From the NCBI GenBank assembly GCA_914767885.1, contig CAJZBQ010000001.1, forward strand, positions 434,001-498,000: a DNA stretch of 64,000 nt. Direction: 5' to 3'. The translations under genes and the position numbers were made by a program. Source of the DNA: Blepharisma stoltei. Taxonomy: Eukaryota; Ciliophora; Heterotrichea; Heterotrichida; Blepharismidae. Below are positions 28,824 to 39,416 of this stretch, one piece after another (the first letter of the stretch is position 1; each line of letters opens with the position of its first letter). The notes below the pieces were generated by a model, which ran no database searches, was not told the origin of the DNA, and saw only the letters and a list, made by a program, of their open reading frames with translations.

Positions 28824-30145
28824 TTACTTAATAGGGTTTGCCACATTAAACACTTTAGCACCTTCACTATAATCCTTACTCCCCCCCTCCGTGAGTGAAA
28901 CAAAAAAATTTTGTTCACTCACGGAGGGGGGTTAATTTTTTTTTTTAAAAAAAATTTATATATAAATTTTATAAAAATATTTTTTTTTCGAAATTTAAAA
29001 AAAATCCTAATTCGCAAAAATTGGAAAGCAAATATTAATTCAGTTTTGCAAAATTTATGTTTTAAAAAGCAATTTTGTTTAAAATTAAACAGAATTAGCT
29101 CTATATTTCATTATACTAATTATCATTTATATATTAAAACTTTTTTCCATAAAAAATTTTTCTATTAAAAAATTTTTGTTCACTCACGGAGGGTGGGTTT
29201 TGGGCAAAAAATAGCGATTTTTCTAATGGTTTTGTTCACTCACGGAGGGGGGTGGGAGTTAGTAGGATCTCTTTCACACTCTGGTGGGAATAATCTTCTT
29301 TTTTCTTCGTAATAATTATCTCTCCATGATCCTTGTGATAGTGGATTATAGGTCAGATATAAGTTTCTCCTAGTAAATGTACTTGTGTTTACATCACTTC
29401 TGTGAGGAGCATAACTGTCGAAAAAGACGCAATCACCAGCTGAAGCGTCAAGTGGTATCCAGTTTAGCTTTGCTTCAATATCAGTACGAATTGACCCATC
29501 AGAATTCTGAGGAAGAATTTCTTTAGGGATATGATGTTGTCTTACGAAATCAAGACCTCCAGACTGCCTTGTGTTTGCATCAATAGGGAGTAAAACTGTC
29601 AAGAGTTTCTTCACCCCGAAGCTAACAAAGGCTGGCTGATCTTGGTGGGCAGCAAAACCGTTGCCTTGAGGAAACTTAAAGTTTATCTTCTCTTTGTAGA
29701 TAACTGCTTGTTCACCAAACAAGTCAGAACTCATATCGGTGATCATACCATAGGAAATTTCCCTAGCTTCCCCTATGCTATTGGATTAAGTTTTGCTTTT
29801 AAAATTTATTCTCGCCCATAATTTTTCAAAAAAGCAGGACTTTTTCCAATGGTTATTTCTCGAAGGAGTAAGCTCTTGGAAGAATGGAAGGAAGTTTTCG
29901 ACACGGCACAAAAGTCTCTGGTTTTTGCTGATTTCGAAGTATTTCATCCATTTTCCTGGAGTCTCTGGGAGATCTTCCATTTGCTTTGCCCAATTCTGTA
30001 GGTTATCTGTAACTAGCCTCGGTAGGACGTTTTTGGCCACCACGAAGCCTTCTCTGTTATAGAAGTCTATTTGTTCTTGGCTAAAGAACTTTGGTGTGTA
30101 TGATGCCTGACTAGAAGCAAAGTTTCTAAGGGTCCTCGACAACAT
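28824..30145 (-). CDS. Phytanoyl-CoA dioxygenase (PhyH) family protein, two IESs
   Basis: ATG at 30145 gives MLSRTLRNFASSQASYTPKF, a likely mitochondrial targeting peptide, then FFSQEQIDFYNREGFVVAKN typical of PhyH. Excising 29764-29870 (105 bp) joins FFQEL to REISYGMITDM; excising 28877-29261 (383 bp) joins ERDPT to KDYSEGAKVFNVANPIK and TAA at 28824-28826. Exons sum to 834 nt, 277 aa. Fe(II)/2-oxoglutarate ligands are visible: HxD in AAHQDQPAF, distal His in YAPHRSDVN, and the Arg of FTRRNLYLTYN. The substrate is unknown; the closest group acts on acyl-CoA or small lipids. Confidence 0.9.
28877..29261. mobile_element. IES family A in the PhyH gene (383 bp removed)
   Basis: Begins TTACTCCCCCCCTCCGTGAG with the hairpin end, then the AT-rich core, and ends with the double motif and GGGGGGTGGGAGTTAG. 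Excision gives an in-frame C-terminus ending NVANPIK. Confidence 0.92.
29764..29870. mobile_element. Short IES in the PhyH gene (105 bp removed)
   Basis: TA at 29764-29765 and 29869-29870, ends TAGCTTCCCC and CGAAGGAGTA. It retains GGACTTTTTCCAATGG as in the double-motif end of family A, suggesting an internally deleted relative. Removal restores FFQELREISYG. Confidence 0.85.
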
Positions 30146-30331
30146 TGTTTAATTATAATCCATTAATCTCCATACTGAACAGACATTCTAATTGTTTAAA
30201 TTTGTATAACGGATAAGTTCACCAGATAATTATTTTTTAAAAATTCTCTTAAGGCGAAAATATGACGATAATATTGACTATTAAAAATTCCAAAAATAAA
30301 TGGATTAATCAGAATAATCTAAGTTAAATGA

Positions 30332-31639
30332 CTATAATTCTTCAACATACGTTTTCCCGTTTTCATAGTAACTTTGCTCCTTTTTGCTTGATTTTTGATA
30401 CTTATTCAGAACTTTGAGTCTATTTTCAATGATTCTTGAAATTATATGTTTCGTCTCCAGTTCACTTTCGCTTTGCACTTCTTGATAAATTCCCAAGGCT
30501 TTCGGCAGCAAATACGGGTCATCTTCTTCATCATTATACTCTAAGCTTTGTTTTCTTCTCTGGCTATGTTCTACATCAAGTTTCGAAATAGAACCTTGTA
30601 CTACCATCTGAATATTCAATGATTTCAACAGATCTTCCGTTATGGTCCAAGGAGCAGCAATGACTACTTCATCCACATATTTCACAGCTAGCACATTTAA
30701 AACTCTTTCATACAAATTCATTATAGGATAATTCGAGCCTTTATGCTGATTTACAGTCAAGTCATCATGAACTCCCACAATCAAAAAATCGCCGAGCTCT
30801 TTAGCTTTTTTCAGCGTTTCTACATGGCCAATATGAAACAAATCAAAAGAACCGTCCACATAAATTATTTTCCCTTCAGGTCTTCTGGTTCTATTCGCGA
30901 ATTCTGATATCCTTCTGGTGGTGGCGATGAAATTTGATTTATAGTTAATATCAGTTGCTATCATAGGCTCTGAGTAAGCTGCTTTATTTTCGACTGTCAT
31001 AAGAAGAAGCTTACCGACTATCATGGTTGTCGATATTCCTTCAGTCCTTTTAATTATTTTAAACCTGCCAGCATTTTTCAGCTGAGCATAAGCGTCAACC
31101 CCTTCTGAGTTTATTGCGATGTCATCTCCATGGGCTATGTAGCGGCAGTTTAATGAATCAAGCCACCCTTCTGTGGCGCTATAAGGGGCATTTTCTACTA
31201 CTTCGTCTACCCATTTGCAAGCTCTTACCATAGATAAACGTTCTTGGTTAGTCATTACTGGCATTCCTTTATTTCTGACTATTTCATCATCATTGTGGAC
31301 TCCTACAACGAGAATTTTGCCCAGCATCTTGGCTTGACGAATTGCATTGAAATGTCCACTGTGCATGATGTCCCAGCACCCATCGATGTATATTCTATCA
31401 GGATCTGCTCTAACTCTAGACAAAGTTAAGATTTCACTAGAATTGTAGCTGTTTACGAAACTCAGTAATTCTTCAGTATATTGATTGAATTCGCTAGTAA
31501 CTTGCTGAGCCAGTAAATGATTTGTCGTGAACATATCCTGCATCATTGAGATAAATTGAGAGTTCTGATTGAAAAACAGCGCTGCTTTGCATAGTGTCAT
31601 GAAGAAATGACGCTTGTCCTCGAAAGCAATTTCTGGCAT
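30332..31639 (-). CDS. PCYT2: Ethanolamine-phosphate cytidylyltransferase
   Basis: 435 aa, ATG at 31639 to TAA at 30332; no interruption. Two cytidylyltransferase domains, as in PCYT2 and unlike single-domain PCYT1: the first with DGCWDIMHSGHFNAIRQA (HxGH at 93-96) and RTEGISTTMIVG, the second with VDGSFDLFHIGHVETLKKAK (HIGH near 270). The first ~75 residues are an unusual extension with no domain I recognise. The enzyme makes CDP-ethanolamine from CTP and phosphoethanolamine, the rate-limiting step of the Kennedy route to phosphatidylethanolamine; it is cytosolic. The second domain lacks an obvious RTxGVSTT motif and, as in other family members, may be regulatory. Confidence 0.95.
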   Translation of the reverse strand: MPEIAFEDKRHFFMTLCKAALFFNQNSQFISMMQDMFTTNHLLAQQVTSEFNQYTEELLSFVNSYNSSEILTLSRVRADPDRIYIDGCWDIMHSGHFNAIRQAKMLGKILVVGVHNDDEIVRNKGMPVMTNQERLSMVRACKWVDEVVENAPYSATEGWLDSLNCRYIAHGDDIAINSEGVDAYAQLKNAGRFKIIKRTEGISTTMIVGKLLLMTVENKAAYSEPMIATDINYKSNFIATTRRISEFANRTRRPEGKIIYVDGSFDLFHIGHVETLKKAKELGDFLIVGVHDDLTVNQHKGSNYPIMNLYERVLNVLAVKYVDEVVIAAPWTITEDLLKSLNIQMVVQGSISKLDVEHSQRRKQSLEYNDEEDDPYLLPKALGIYQEVQSESELETKHIISRIIENRLKVLNKYQKSSKKEQSYYENGKTYVEEL

Positions 31640-32448
31640 CGGAGTTATAAAATTTATTGAAATTATGGATAAGAAAAGAAATGGATATATGGCTTATCAT
31701 TTCCAACAAAATCACAACTTGAGATTTAACAAAAAATTCAAAGAACTTGAGGCTGAAGTGATAAATTATTTTTTTTAAATTAAGTTTCATCAAGAAACAG
31801 AAAAACCAAGAATAAGCTAGATTGATGCTGAAATTCATATTTGACTGCCTAATTTCATATCATATCTTTTGTTTATTTTTTATTAATTTTCTAAAGCATT
31901 TTTATATAGAAAATTTTTTATATAAAATGGCATCATTTTATATAATTTTATAAGGGAAGAGAAAGCCTTTTATAGAATTATAAGATTATAATCATAATAA
32001 ATTATAGTTAATTGCAGTGAATAAAAACCTTCCTAATAGTTGATGATATTCTGTTTTCAAATAGTAAATATCATAAGGGCTAATCAAAAGGATATTTAAT
32101 TCAATTAGTATATGATTTTTAAGGAAAACTAAACTTCAATGCCAAACAAAATTATATTTAATTGATTTTAGTCAACAGCAGTAATTATGGATGATGTCAT
32201 CAAAACCCTCTCATTTTGATATATCTTAAAAAGTATAATGATGCAAATTGTTTTATTAAATATCCGAATAGCTATATTTATTAGAGTCTATAATACAATA
32301 TTAAAAGATATATCATTTAGATATTAAATTCTGTTTAACAAGAAACAAGAAAAAATAATCAGTTAACATACTGTTATATAAAAGCTAGAAAACCTGTGCT
32401 TTAATCTTCATTTAATTTTTTATAATTATTAATATTATTGATATAACT
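31640..32448. other. AT-rich intergenic region
   Basis: About 800 bp between two minus-strand genes. Stops in all frames, no IES-type ends, no RNA gene seen. Confidence 0.4.
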
Positions 32449-35400
32449 CTATTCCCAATCTTCTTGTGATTTAAGCCTATTAATCTGCTCTTTAGAAGGC
32501 TTCTTATCCTTAAGCTGCGCTTTCTTAAACAATTCTTTTCTTCTTTTGATTTCAGCTTCAGTCAATTCGGGCTGCTCAGGGACTATAAGAGTTATCTTAA
32601 TACCTTTCTTTGGACTCCCATCTTGCTTTAAAATTCCTTTTACACCAGATTCAGGACTAGGTAAATTGCGTACTGTGATTAAAGGAGAAGACTCTCCACC
32701 TTGATTTTCAGATCTTTGACTTGGAGACAGCTCAGCTTGGCTTAAATTTTCTATGCTTAATGGGGATTTACTGCCCTGAAGATTTAATTGCAATGGATTT
32801 ATTTGAACTTTGTCGGGAGCTTGAATATCTTGTGAAGTCTTTTGTCGAGCTGGAGCTTGAAGATCTTGCGAAAATTTCCGCTGAACTGGGGATTGAGCGT
32901 TAGTGAACTTACGTTGGATCTCATTAAAGTATGGAGATTTGTCTGGGTCATCAGGAAATGAGACTAAGCTTTCTTGTTTTTTGGTTTCTTCTTCGCTTTC
33001 TCCATCGTTTGTGGTCTTAGGGATCCCATAGTATTTTCCTTCAAAAGGTTTAGTATCGATTGGCGGCTTTACTTTTTTTACCTTAGGCTTAGAAAATGGG
33101 CTATGAATTGGAGGCTTAGCTGAAGTGGTTTCATCTTCACTACTTTCTTCTTCATCTTCTAGTAGTTCTGACTTAATAGTTGAGGTTTTGCCTTTGGTTT
33201 CTTCATTCAGCTCTTTTGCGAAATAATTTGGAATTTTGATACCTTTGTTGCCTTTGATTTCTCCATGAATGAAAATTCCAGCATATGCGCTACCATTTGG
33301 CCATGTTAAAACACCATACCCATGAGGCTCATCTTCAAAAAATTCTCCGTTGTAAATACTGCCATCTTCAAGTTCCAACCTCCCTTTCCCATGCCGAACT
33401 CCTGATTGAAAATCTCCTTCATAAGTTCACTTTCCTGTTACCTCCGTTCCTTTTCCATGATATAGGTCATATTCCCAGTCTCCAACATAGCCTACTCCAT
33501 TTGTTTTCCAAAGAGAGCCAAAGCCCAGCTTCATATCAAGTACCCATCTACCTTCAAATACATCTCCTCTGATTGTTATAACTCTGCCAAGTCCGCATCG
33601 CTTATTATCTCTTCAAAATCCTTCATATAGATGATTTACGGTCAGCTCCATTCCTATGCCATGCCTTTTACCCTTTCTAGTTAATTGACCTTTATAATAA
33701 AGCCCTTTTTTACACTCAACTCAATCAGTGAAATATTTTGACCTTTTAGTTTTTTTAATATCTTTATCGTAATAAACGAATTTTCCTAAGGATTCTCTCA
33801 TCCCAACAAGCAGCATATAATACCTTTCACTTATATCAGATATTTTTGGTATATCAAAGAAATCAAACTCTTCCAGAACATCTTCAATAGACATCTGCTG
33901 ATAATCTGTTGTCGGGCAATTATTTCTTTTAAGTGGTGATGCTAATCCTTCCAACTTTCGTTCTGCTAAATACAAATCAACTAGTTGATCTTCAACAAAT
34001 GAATTTTCCCCACTTTCATCAGAACTGTCAACCATAATCTTATCAAGCCTTCCTTTGTGGCGCTCTTTGCTAATATTTATATAGCTTGGCTCTTTAGCTG
34101 CTATATTAAACGACATGCTTTCGCTAAGCTCGCTTACAGATCTCTGCTCTTCTTTGCTTTCTTCTAGCTCGTCTTTACTTTCTTCTACATCTCTAGATAT
34201 AGACGATCTGATATCAGCAGAAATCTGAGATGAATTTAAGCTTTGATTCGAAGGTAAATCTTTTTTTCTAGACAGCTGCTCTAGCAGCTTATCTAGGTCA
34301 ACTGGTGGCTCCTCTCCTGCACTTTTATATTTTTTTACATTTATACTGCTAAATGTATTTTTCGGAAGATTTAAAGACGGCATGTACTCTGGGTAATCTT
34401 TTTCAGAGTCTAAGTCCACACTGACTTTTAAGGCTTCTTCATTTTTGGTGTTAACTGTTTCACCTTTTTTAGGTATCTTTTTGGTCTCTTTAAGATCAGA
34501 CTGTGAAAAGCTCTCACTTTGAGCACTTGATGATGTGTCTACTTTTATTTGTGGCCCAGTTATTTTTCGCTCTTTCTTTTTAGCTGGTGATTTTTCTATT
34601 TCTGCTGCTTCTTTTTTAGAAGATGCCATACTTCCTTTATCTGGTTTATTCTCTAACTCCCCCCCCCCCTCCGTGAGCGAACAAAAAAATTTTGTTCACT
34701 CACGGAGGGGGGTTAATTTTTTTTTTTTAAAAACAATTTATATATAAATTTTAAAAAATATATTTTTTTTTTCGAAATTTAAAAAAAATCCTAATTTGCA
34801 AAAATTGGGAAGCAAATACTAATTTAATTTGCAAAATTTATGTTTTAAAACGCAATTTGTTTAAAATTAAACAGAATTAGCTCTAGATTTCATTATACTA
34901 ATTATCACTTATATAGCAAAATTTTTTTCTATTAAAATTTTTTCTATTAAAAATATTTTTGTTCACTCACGGAGGGTGGTGGTTTTTTGTCAAAAAATGG
35001 CGATTTTTCTAATGGGTTTTGTTCGCTCACGGGGGGGGGGGGGGAGTAAGGCTTCTTCTCTAAATGATGATTGGACACTGCTTCTTTTGCTGTCTATTTC
35101 TGCTTTTATGTCTTTAGGTTTTATTGGGGTGCGAATATTTACCTTGCTATCATTAACTGACGATCTCTGTGACTGATTTATGGATGAATTTGGAAGTTCA
35201 ATTTCAGCTTTTGGCTTGATAAGGAGTTCTGGGGCTTTGACTTTTGAAGCTTTTAGGCCATCAAAATCTCTTGGATGCAGCACCTGAGGGATCTTTATTT
35301 CGAAACTTGAAGAATCGCCATCTAGCGTTTGCATTTTCACTTCTGGTTGTGGCTTGCTTTTTCCTTCAGGGTCAAAAATGCTATCTTCTTTTTTATTTGT

Positions 35401-36558
35401 TAAAAACTCCAATGTGCCTGGGCCTCGGAATAAGTCTCCTCCTTTGATATCTTCTGAGTGGAAAGATATAGACTCTTCACCTTCTCTTTGTTGAAATTCG
35501 CCAATTGAAATCTTTGGTTTTGAGTCGCTTGAGCTTGTGTCTTGGAAGACTCCTTTTGCTTTGGATGTTATGCTTTTTTTAGGCTTTGATTGGCTAAGAG
35601 AGACTAAAAGCTCTTCATCACTTTCTGATAACGCTTTACTTTGTTCTTCAGAAGCCTTACTCACTGAAAGTGAGCTTTTTTCGCTTTTGATTTCATTTAT
35701 TAGTTTTCCATCTCTCCATATCCCAACTATTGATGGCTTGCCTGGCTGAGCGAGCTCTCCTTTTCCATGCATTTTGTCGTTTTCCCACAGCCCTTTATAG
35801 ATTTTTCCATCTATCCATTGCATAGTCCCAAATCCATGGATTTTTCCTTTTGAAAAATTTCCTCTATAAGTTTTTTCTTTTGGCCATATCAAGTGCCCAG
35901 TACCATTCATCATCTCATTAAGCCATTCTCCTTCATACTGCCTTCCATCTGGCCATATAAATAATCCTTTATCAGATCTATTATCATTTTTAAAGTTCCC
36001 TTTATAAATAGAGCCATCTGCATAGGTAAATTCCCCATAGCCTTTTTTAACTCCATTGCTGAATTCTCCCACATATTTGCCTCTGCTAGAAATTTCTGTT
36101 CCTCTGCCATGGGGAATTTTATCTTTAACGCTCCCTTCATATGATTTCCCATTACTCCAGTTTATTTTTGCGTGGCCAACTAATATTTTCCCATTCCATT
36201 CGCCTTCATAGGCAGTCCCATTGCTATCGATAAACCGTCCTTGCCCCATTGGACTCATTTGTCTGAAAAATCCTTCAAAAATTTCACCAGTTTTATATAG
36301 CATGACTCCAAATCCAGTTTCAGTGTCTGGATCAACAGTCCCAGAAAAGACCCCATCAAAGGTTTCGCCTGTCTTGCAAGATGGTCCTAAGCCGATTTGG
36401 TCAGCAGAAAATGGACCTAAAGTCGAATAAGTTTTTCTGACAGTTTTTGATATATAGAGAGGATATTTCTGGAATAGCTCTAGTACAATGTCGCCAGGTG
36501 GCTGCAAGGTTGGAGTGATTTGGTTTTTCTTGTCTGAATTTTCAACTTTAATAGACAT
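32449..36558 (-). CDS. Large MORN-repeat protein (1238 aa), one family A IES
   Basis: ATG at 36558 (MSIKVENSDKKNQITPTLQP) to TAG at 32449. Excising 393 bp (34654-35048) joins SFREEAL to ENKPDKGSMASSKKE in frame, fusing what otherwise look like two genes; exons sum to 1239 codons. At least ten MORN units near residues 75-300 (for example YEGEWNGKILVGHAKINWSN) are followed by a ~500-residue Ser/Glu/Lys-rich low-complexity linker, then a second MORN array around residues 830-940 (YEGFWRDNKRCGLGRV, with two TGA-encoded Trp), and a charged tail. MORN arrays tether proteins to membranes or cytoskeleton in protists; here a cortical scaffold role is an inference. Confidence 0.88.
34654..35048. mobile_element. 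IES family A in the MORN gene (393 bp removed)
   Basis: TA at both ends, CTCTAACTCCCCCC and GGGGGAGTAAGG, with C/G runs of about 10-12. Full-length copy with the hairpin end, AT-rich core (TTTATATATAAATTTT), and the double-motif end. Same orientation as the copies in genes at 23864 and 28877. Confidence 0.95.
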
Positions 36559-36643
36559 TTAATAACTAACCAAACTAGCTGTTTTAATATTTTAATATAA
36601 GTTTATAATCGAGAGCGTTGATATTGGAAAGGAAATCGTTAAA

Positions 36644-38495
36644 TTATCTGCCAAACCAACCTTTGACTGATGAAAAGAATCCTTTTGGCTTTGCTTTTTC
36701 TTGCAGATTCGGATACTCAATGCTGTCAATTGCCAAGTCATAAAAGACAGGCTTGCAGCTGATAGGCTGCAATGCAGGAGGGAAATCTTCTTTCTTCGAA
36801 ACTAGCTTAAGTGCAGAAATATCAGGAACTTCGTCTCTAAGCGCTAAGGCTGCTTCTAGCTTGGCTTCTAACACCTTAACCTCGTCAGTTTTTCCACCTA
36901 GCTCATCACATCTCTGTAAAAGTGCATAAGCTTCCAATAGTCTATCACTATACAAATTGACCAAACTCATATAATAAGCTCTCTTAGCCCTGATTTCGTT
37001 TTCCCTCGTGTCATCTTCTAAAGCTTTTAAGCTTGTTAATATGGTATCATAAATTTTCACAATTTCTTGAGGCTTTCCTTTGACTCTTCCTCCTTTTATC
37101 GCAATGTCGATTTCGTCTTCGAATTTTTCTTCAGCTTGCCGTGCCAGTTCTAAATTTCTTTCTACAACTCTACCTTTCTTGATTTGTTGGATCGCTTCTA
37201 AGAGTTGGCCCCAAATCGCGGCTTCTCCAACGTCTCCTGATGCCTGGCTTTCATCTTTGTCTTTTTTGATATATCTGCAAGCTTCATCATAATATCCGAA
37301 TGCTTCTGTATATAAATCCAGTTTATTGCTTGCTCTTTCTAAAGCCATGAATACTTCTTCTGCTTTCTGCAATGCAAGCCTTGCTTTTTCGTTCCTAACT
37401 GTGTAGCTTTTCCCTTTAATGTTGATCTCTCCTGCATTTTGTACTCTTTGCTGCCTGGATTCTGCCAATAAACTTTCTATTTGGGCGTTAAGGAGTTCAG
37501 ATTCTGGAGATTGCGAAAATTTCAAGTCAAGTAGCTCTTGGGTGGAGACTGACACACCCCTCCTTTAAATTGGAACCAAACTATCAGTAAAATTTCTAAT
37601 TTTAGATACTTTAAGCCCTCTAAATTTGAGCAAAATATTTTTTTAATGGGAAAAAAAATTTACTGGTGAAAAATAATTTTTTATAAAATAGGTTTTGATC
37701 TAATTTAATGGAAAAAATGCAAGTAGAATATTATTTAAACAGTTTATGGACTGAAATCTTTTAATTTTTTAAATTAATTCTTCATAAAATAAAATTTTAA
37801 TAAATGTTTTTATATTGAAAATTTAAATATTATTTTTTTAAAAAAATTAACTATCTTGGAATTGGAACAAGATTTTTTTTATCCCAATGTAAAGGGGGGA
37901 GTGAGTTTCCCAATTGATGTTGGCAGTACCTAATCATTGGCTCTAAGCTTGATAATTTCTGTTGGATTGCGACAACTTCTATAGTATCAGCGACTTCTGA
38001 TAGCCTTTGATATACAGCTTGAGAGGCTAAAAATGAATCTCGAGCTTTTTCCCAGTGCTGCTGCTCTAGATCTAGATATCCAGTCATTAAGGACTTATAA
38101 GCTTGAGCTTCAAGAGTACTTTTTACGTCTCCAACGGCATTTACAGCGTGTTCTAATGCTTCACTCCATTTGACAGCTTTGCGAAGTCTGGTTAATAGAT
38201 GCCTTTTTGCTTTGGCTGATGATGATAAGGATAGATGCTGCCTTAGCTGCATAGCATAGCTCCATGATCTTTCTGCATTATACAGAAGCATTAAGATATA
38301 CCTTGAGTCTTGGCATAGGTCTGTTGTGATTTGCTTTTGCTGGAATTTTCCTCTTCCAAAAGTAAATTTAGCGGATTTTCGGAGCCGACGAAGTTTTTGA
38401 GCACAGTATCTACGATATCTTAAGTAATCAGAGTGTCTGAGCCCGTTTTGGGTCTGGGAAGCTTTTACAGTCTCAATAATCTCTACTTTGACCAT
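36644..38495 (-). CDS. SRP68: Signal recognition particle subunit SRP68, one IES with a non-TA boundary
   Basis: ATG at 38495 (MVKVEIIETVKASQTQNGLR). The N-terminal RNA-binding region has the family signature HSDYLRYRRYCAQKLRRLRK. Removing 352 bp between the TGA/TCA repeats at 37550-37552 and 37902-37904 joins HQLGNS to VSTQELLDLKF; exons sum to exactly 500 codons. The C-terminal half shows the helical SRP68/72-interaction type sequence and ends FFSSVKGWFGR at 36644. SRP68 with SRP72 binds the 7SL RNA S-domain and supports ER targeting; 499 aa is somewhat shorter than animal SRP68 (~620). Confidence 0.9.
37550..37904. mobile_element. IES in SRP68 bounded by TGA (TCA) instead of TA
   Basis: The ends (minus strand) CTCCCCCCTTTACATTGG and, inverted, CCCCTCCTTTAAATTGG form an inverted repeat of ~20 bp. 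The direct repeat at the junctions is TCA, and no TA pair gives an open frame. The core is very AT-rich and unlike family A. Removal of 352 bp is needed to join the two SRP68 halves. Confidence 0.8.
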
Positions 38496-38637
38496 TTTTA
38501 GTTAACTAATCATATAACTATCTTTAATGCCCCAGATTTGATTATACAGTCTGTATCCGTACTATTAAGCATTTTAAGTGGCATATTATAACCAAATATC
38601 AGAAAATTAACTTTTAATTTACTCACTTCCCCCTTCC

Positions 38638-38882
38638 ATGAGAGAACAAAAACATTAAAAAAATCTTATTTTTTGATTAAAAACCCAAAATCTCTAGCTA
38701 GATCTGTTTAATTTTAAAAAGCTTGCATTCTAAAACATAAATTTCACAATTAATTAATTTTCGCTTTCCAATTTTTGCGAATTTAATTGTTTTAAAATTT
38801 TCACTATAAAATTTATATATAATTTTTTTTTAACCCTTCTAGTGAATAAATTTATTTGTCCGCTCACAAAGTGCAGAGTCAA
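38638..38882. mobile_element. Diverged IES family A copy
   Basis: TTCCCCCTTCCATGAGAGAA, AACCCAAAATCTCTAG, TTTAATTTTAAAAAGC and TTATTTGTCCGCTCAC follow the family A order with many changes. Intergenic, upstream of SRP68; termini are decayed. Confidence 0.5.
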
Positions 38883-38962
38883 TAAATATTAGCCTGCAAT
38901 AAGCAAAATTACTGAAATTACTTGATCTTCAGCTTAAATCATATAAAAATATTTCTATCCTT

Positions 38963-39350
38963 TACTCCCCCCCCCCCTCCGTGAGCGAACAAAACCATTA
39001 GAAAAATCGCCATTTTTTGACCAAAAACCCACCCTCCGTGAGTGAACAAAAATGTTTTTAATAGAAAAAATTTTAATGGAAAAAATTTTTGATATATAAG
39101 TGATAATTAGTATAATGAAATCTAGAGCTAATTCTGTTTAATTTTAAACAAATTGCGTTTTAAAACATAAATTTTGCAAATTAAATTAATATTTGCTTCC
39201 CAATTTTTGCAAATTAGGATTTTTTTAAATTTCGAAAAAAAATATTTTTTATAAAATTTATATATAAATTTTTTTTAAAAAAAAAAATTAAACCCCCCTC
39301 CGTGAGCGAACAAAATTTTTTTGTTCGCTCACGGAGGGGGGGGGGAGTTA
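38963..39350. mobile_element. Full-length IES family A, reverse orientation, intergenic
   Basis: Starts TTACTCCCCCCCCCCTCCG, then two direct CTCCGTGAGYGAAC motifs ~50 bp apart, the AT-rich core, and the hairpin end TTTGTTCGCTCACGGAGG, finishing GGGGGGAGTTAG. One of the least diverged copies. It lies ~65 bp upstream of the phosphatase start, so its removal would shorten that promoter region. Confidence 0.92.
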
Positions 39351-39416
39351 GCATTTATTTATAATAATATGAATAATAATATTTTCCCATAAAAAGCATA
39401 ATCGTTAAATTTAAAA

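Noticed and set aside
33285-33572. Plus-strand His/Leu-rich frame opposite the MORN protein
   Set aside because: Antisense shadow of MORN repeats; no independent support.
37851-37902. SRP68 N-terminal half ending LPPLHWDKKNLVPIPR as a true C-terminus
   Set aside because: Those residues are encoded by the IES end; the remaining SRP68 sequence continues after 37550 in the joined frame.
34654-39350. The repeated G/C hairpins considered as transcription terminators
   Set aside because: They lie inside coding sequence with conserved frames on both sides and are bounded by TA, so they are insertions, not terminators.
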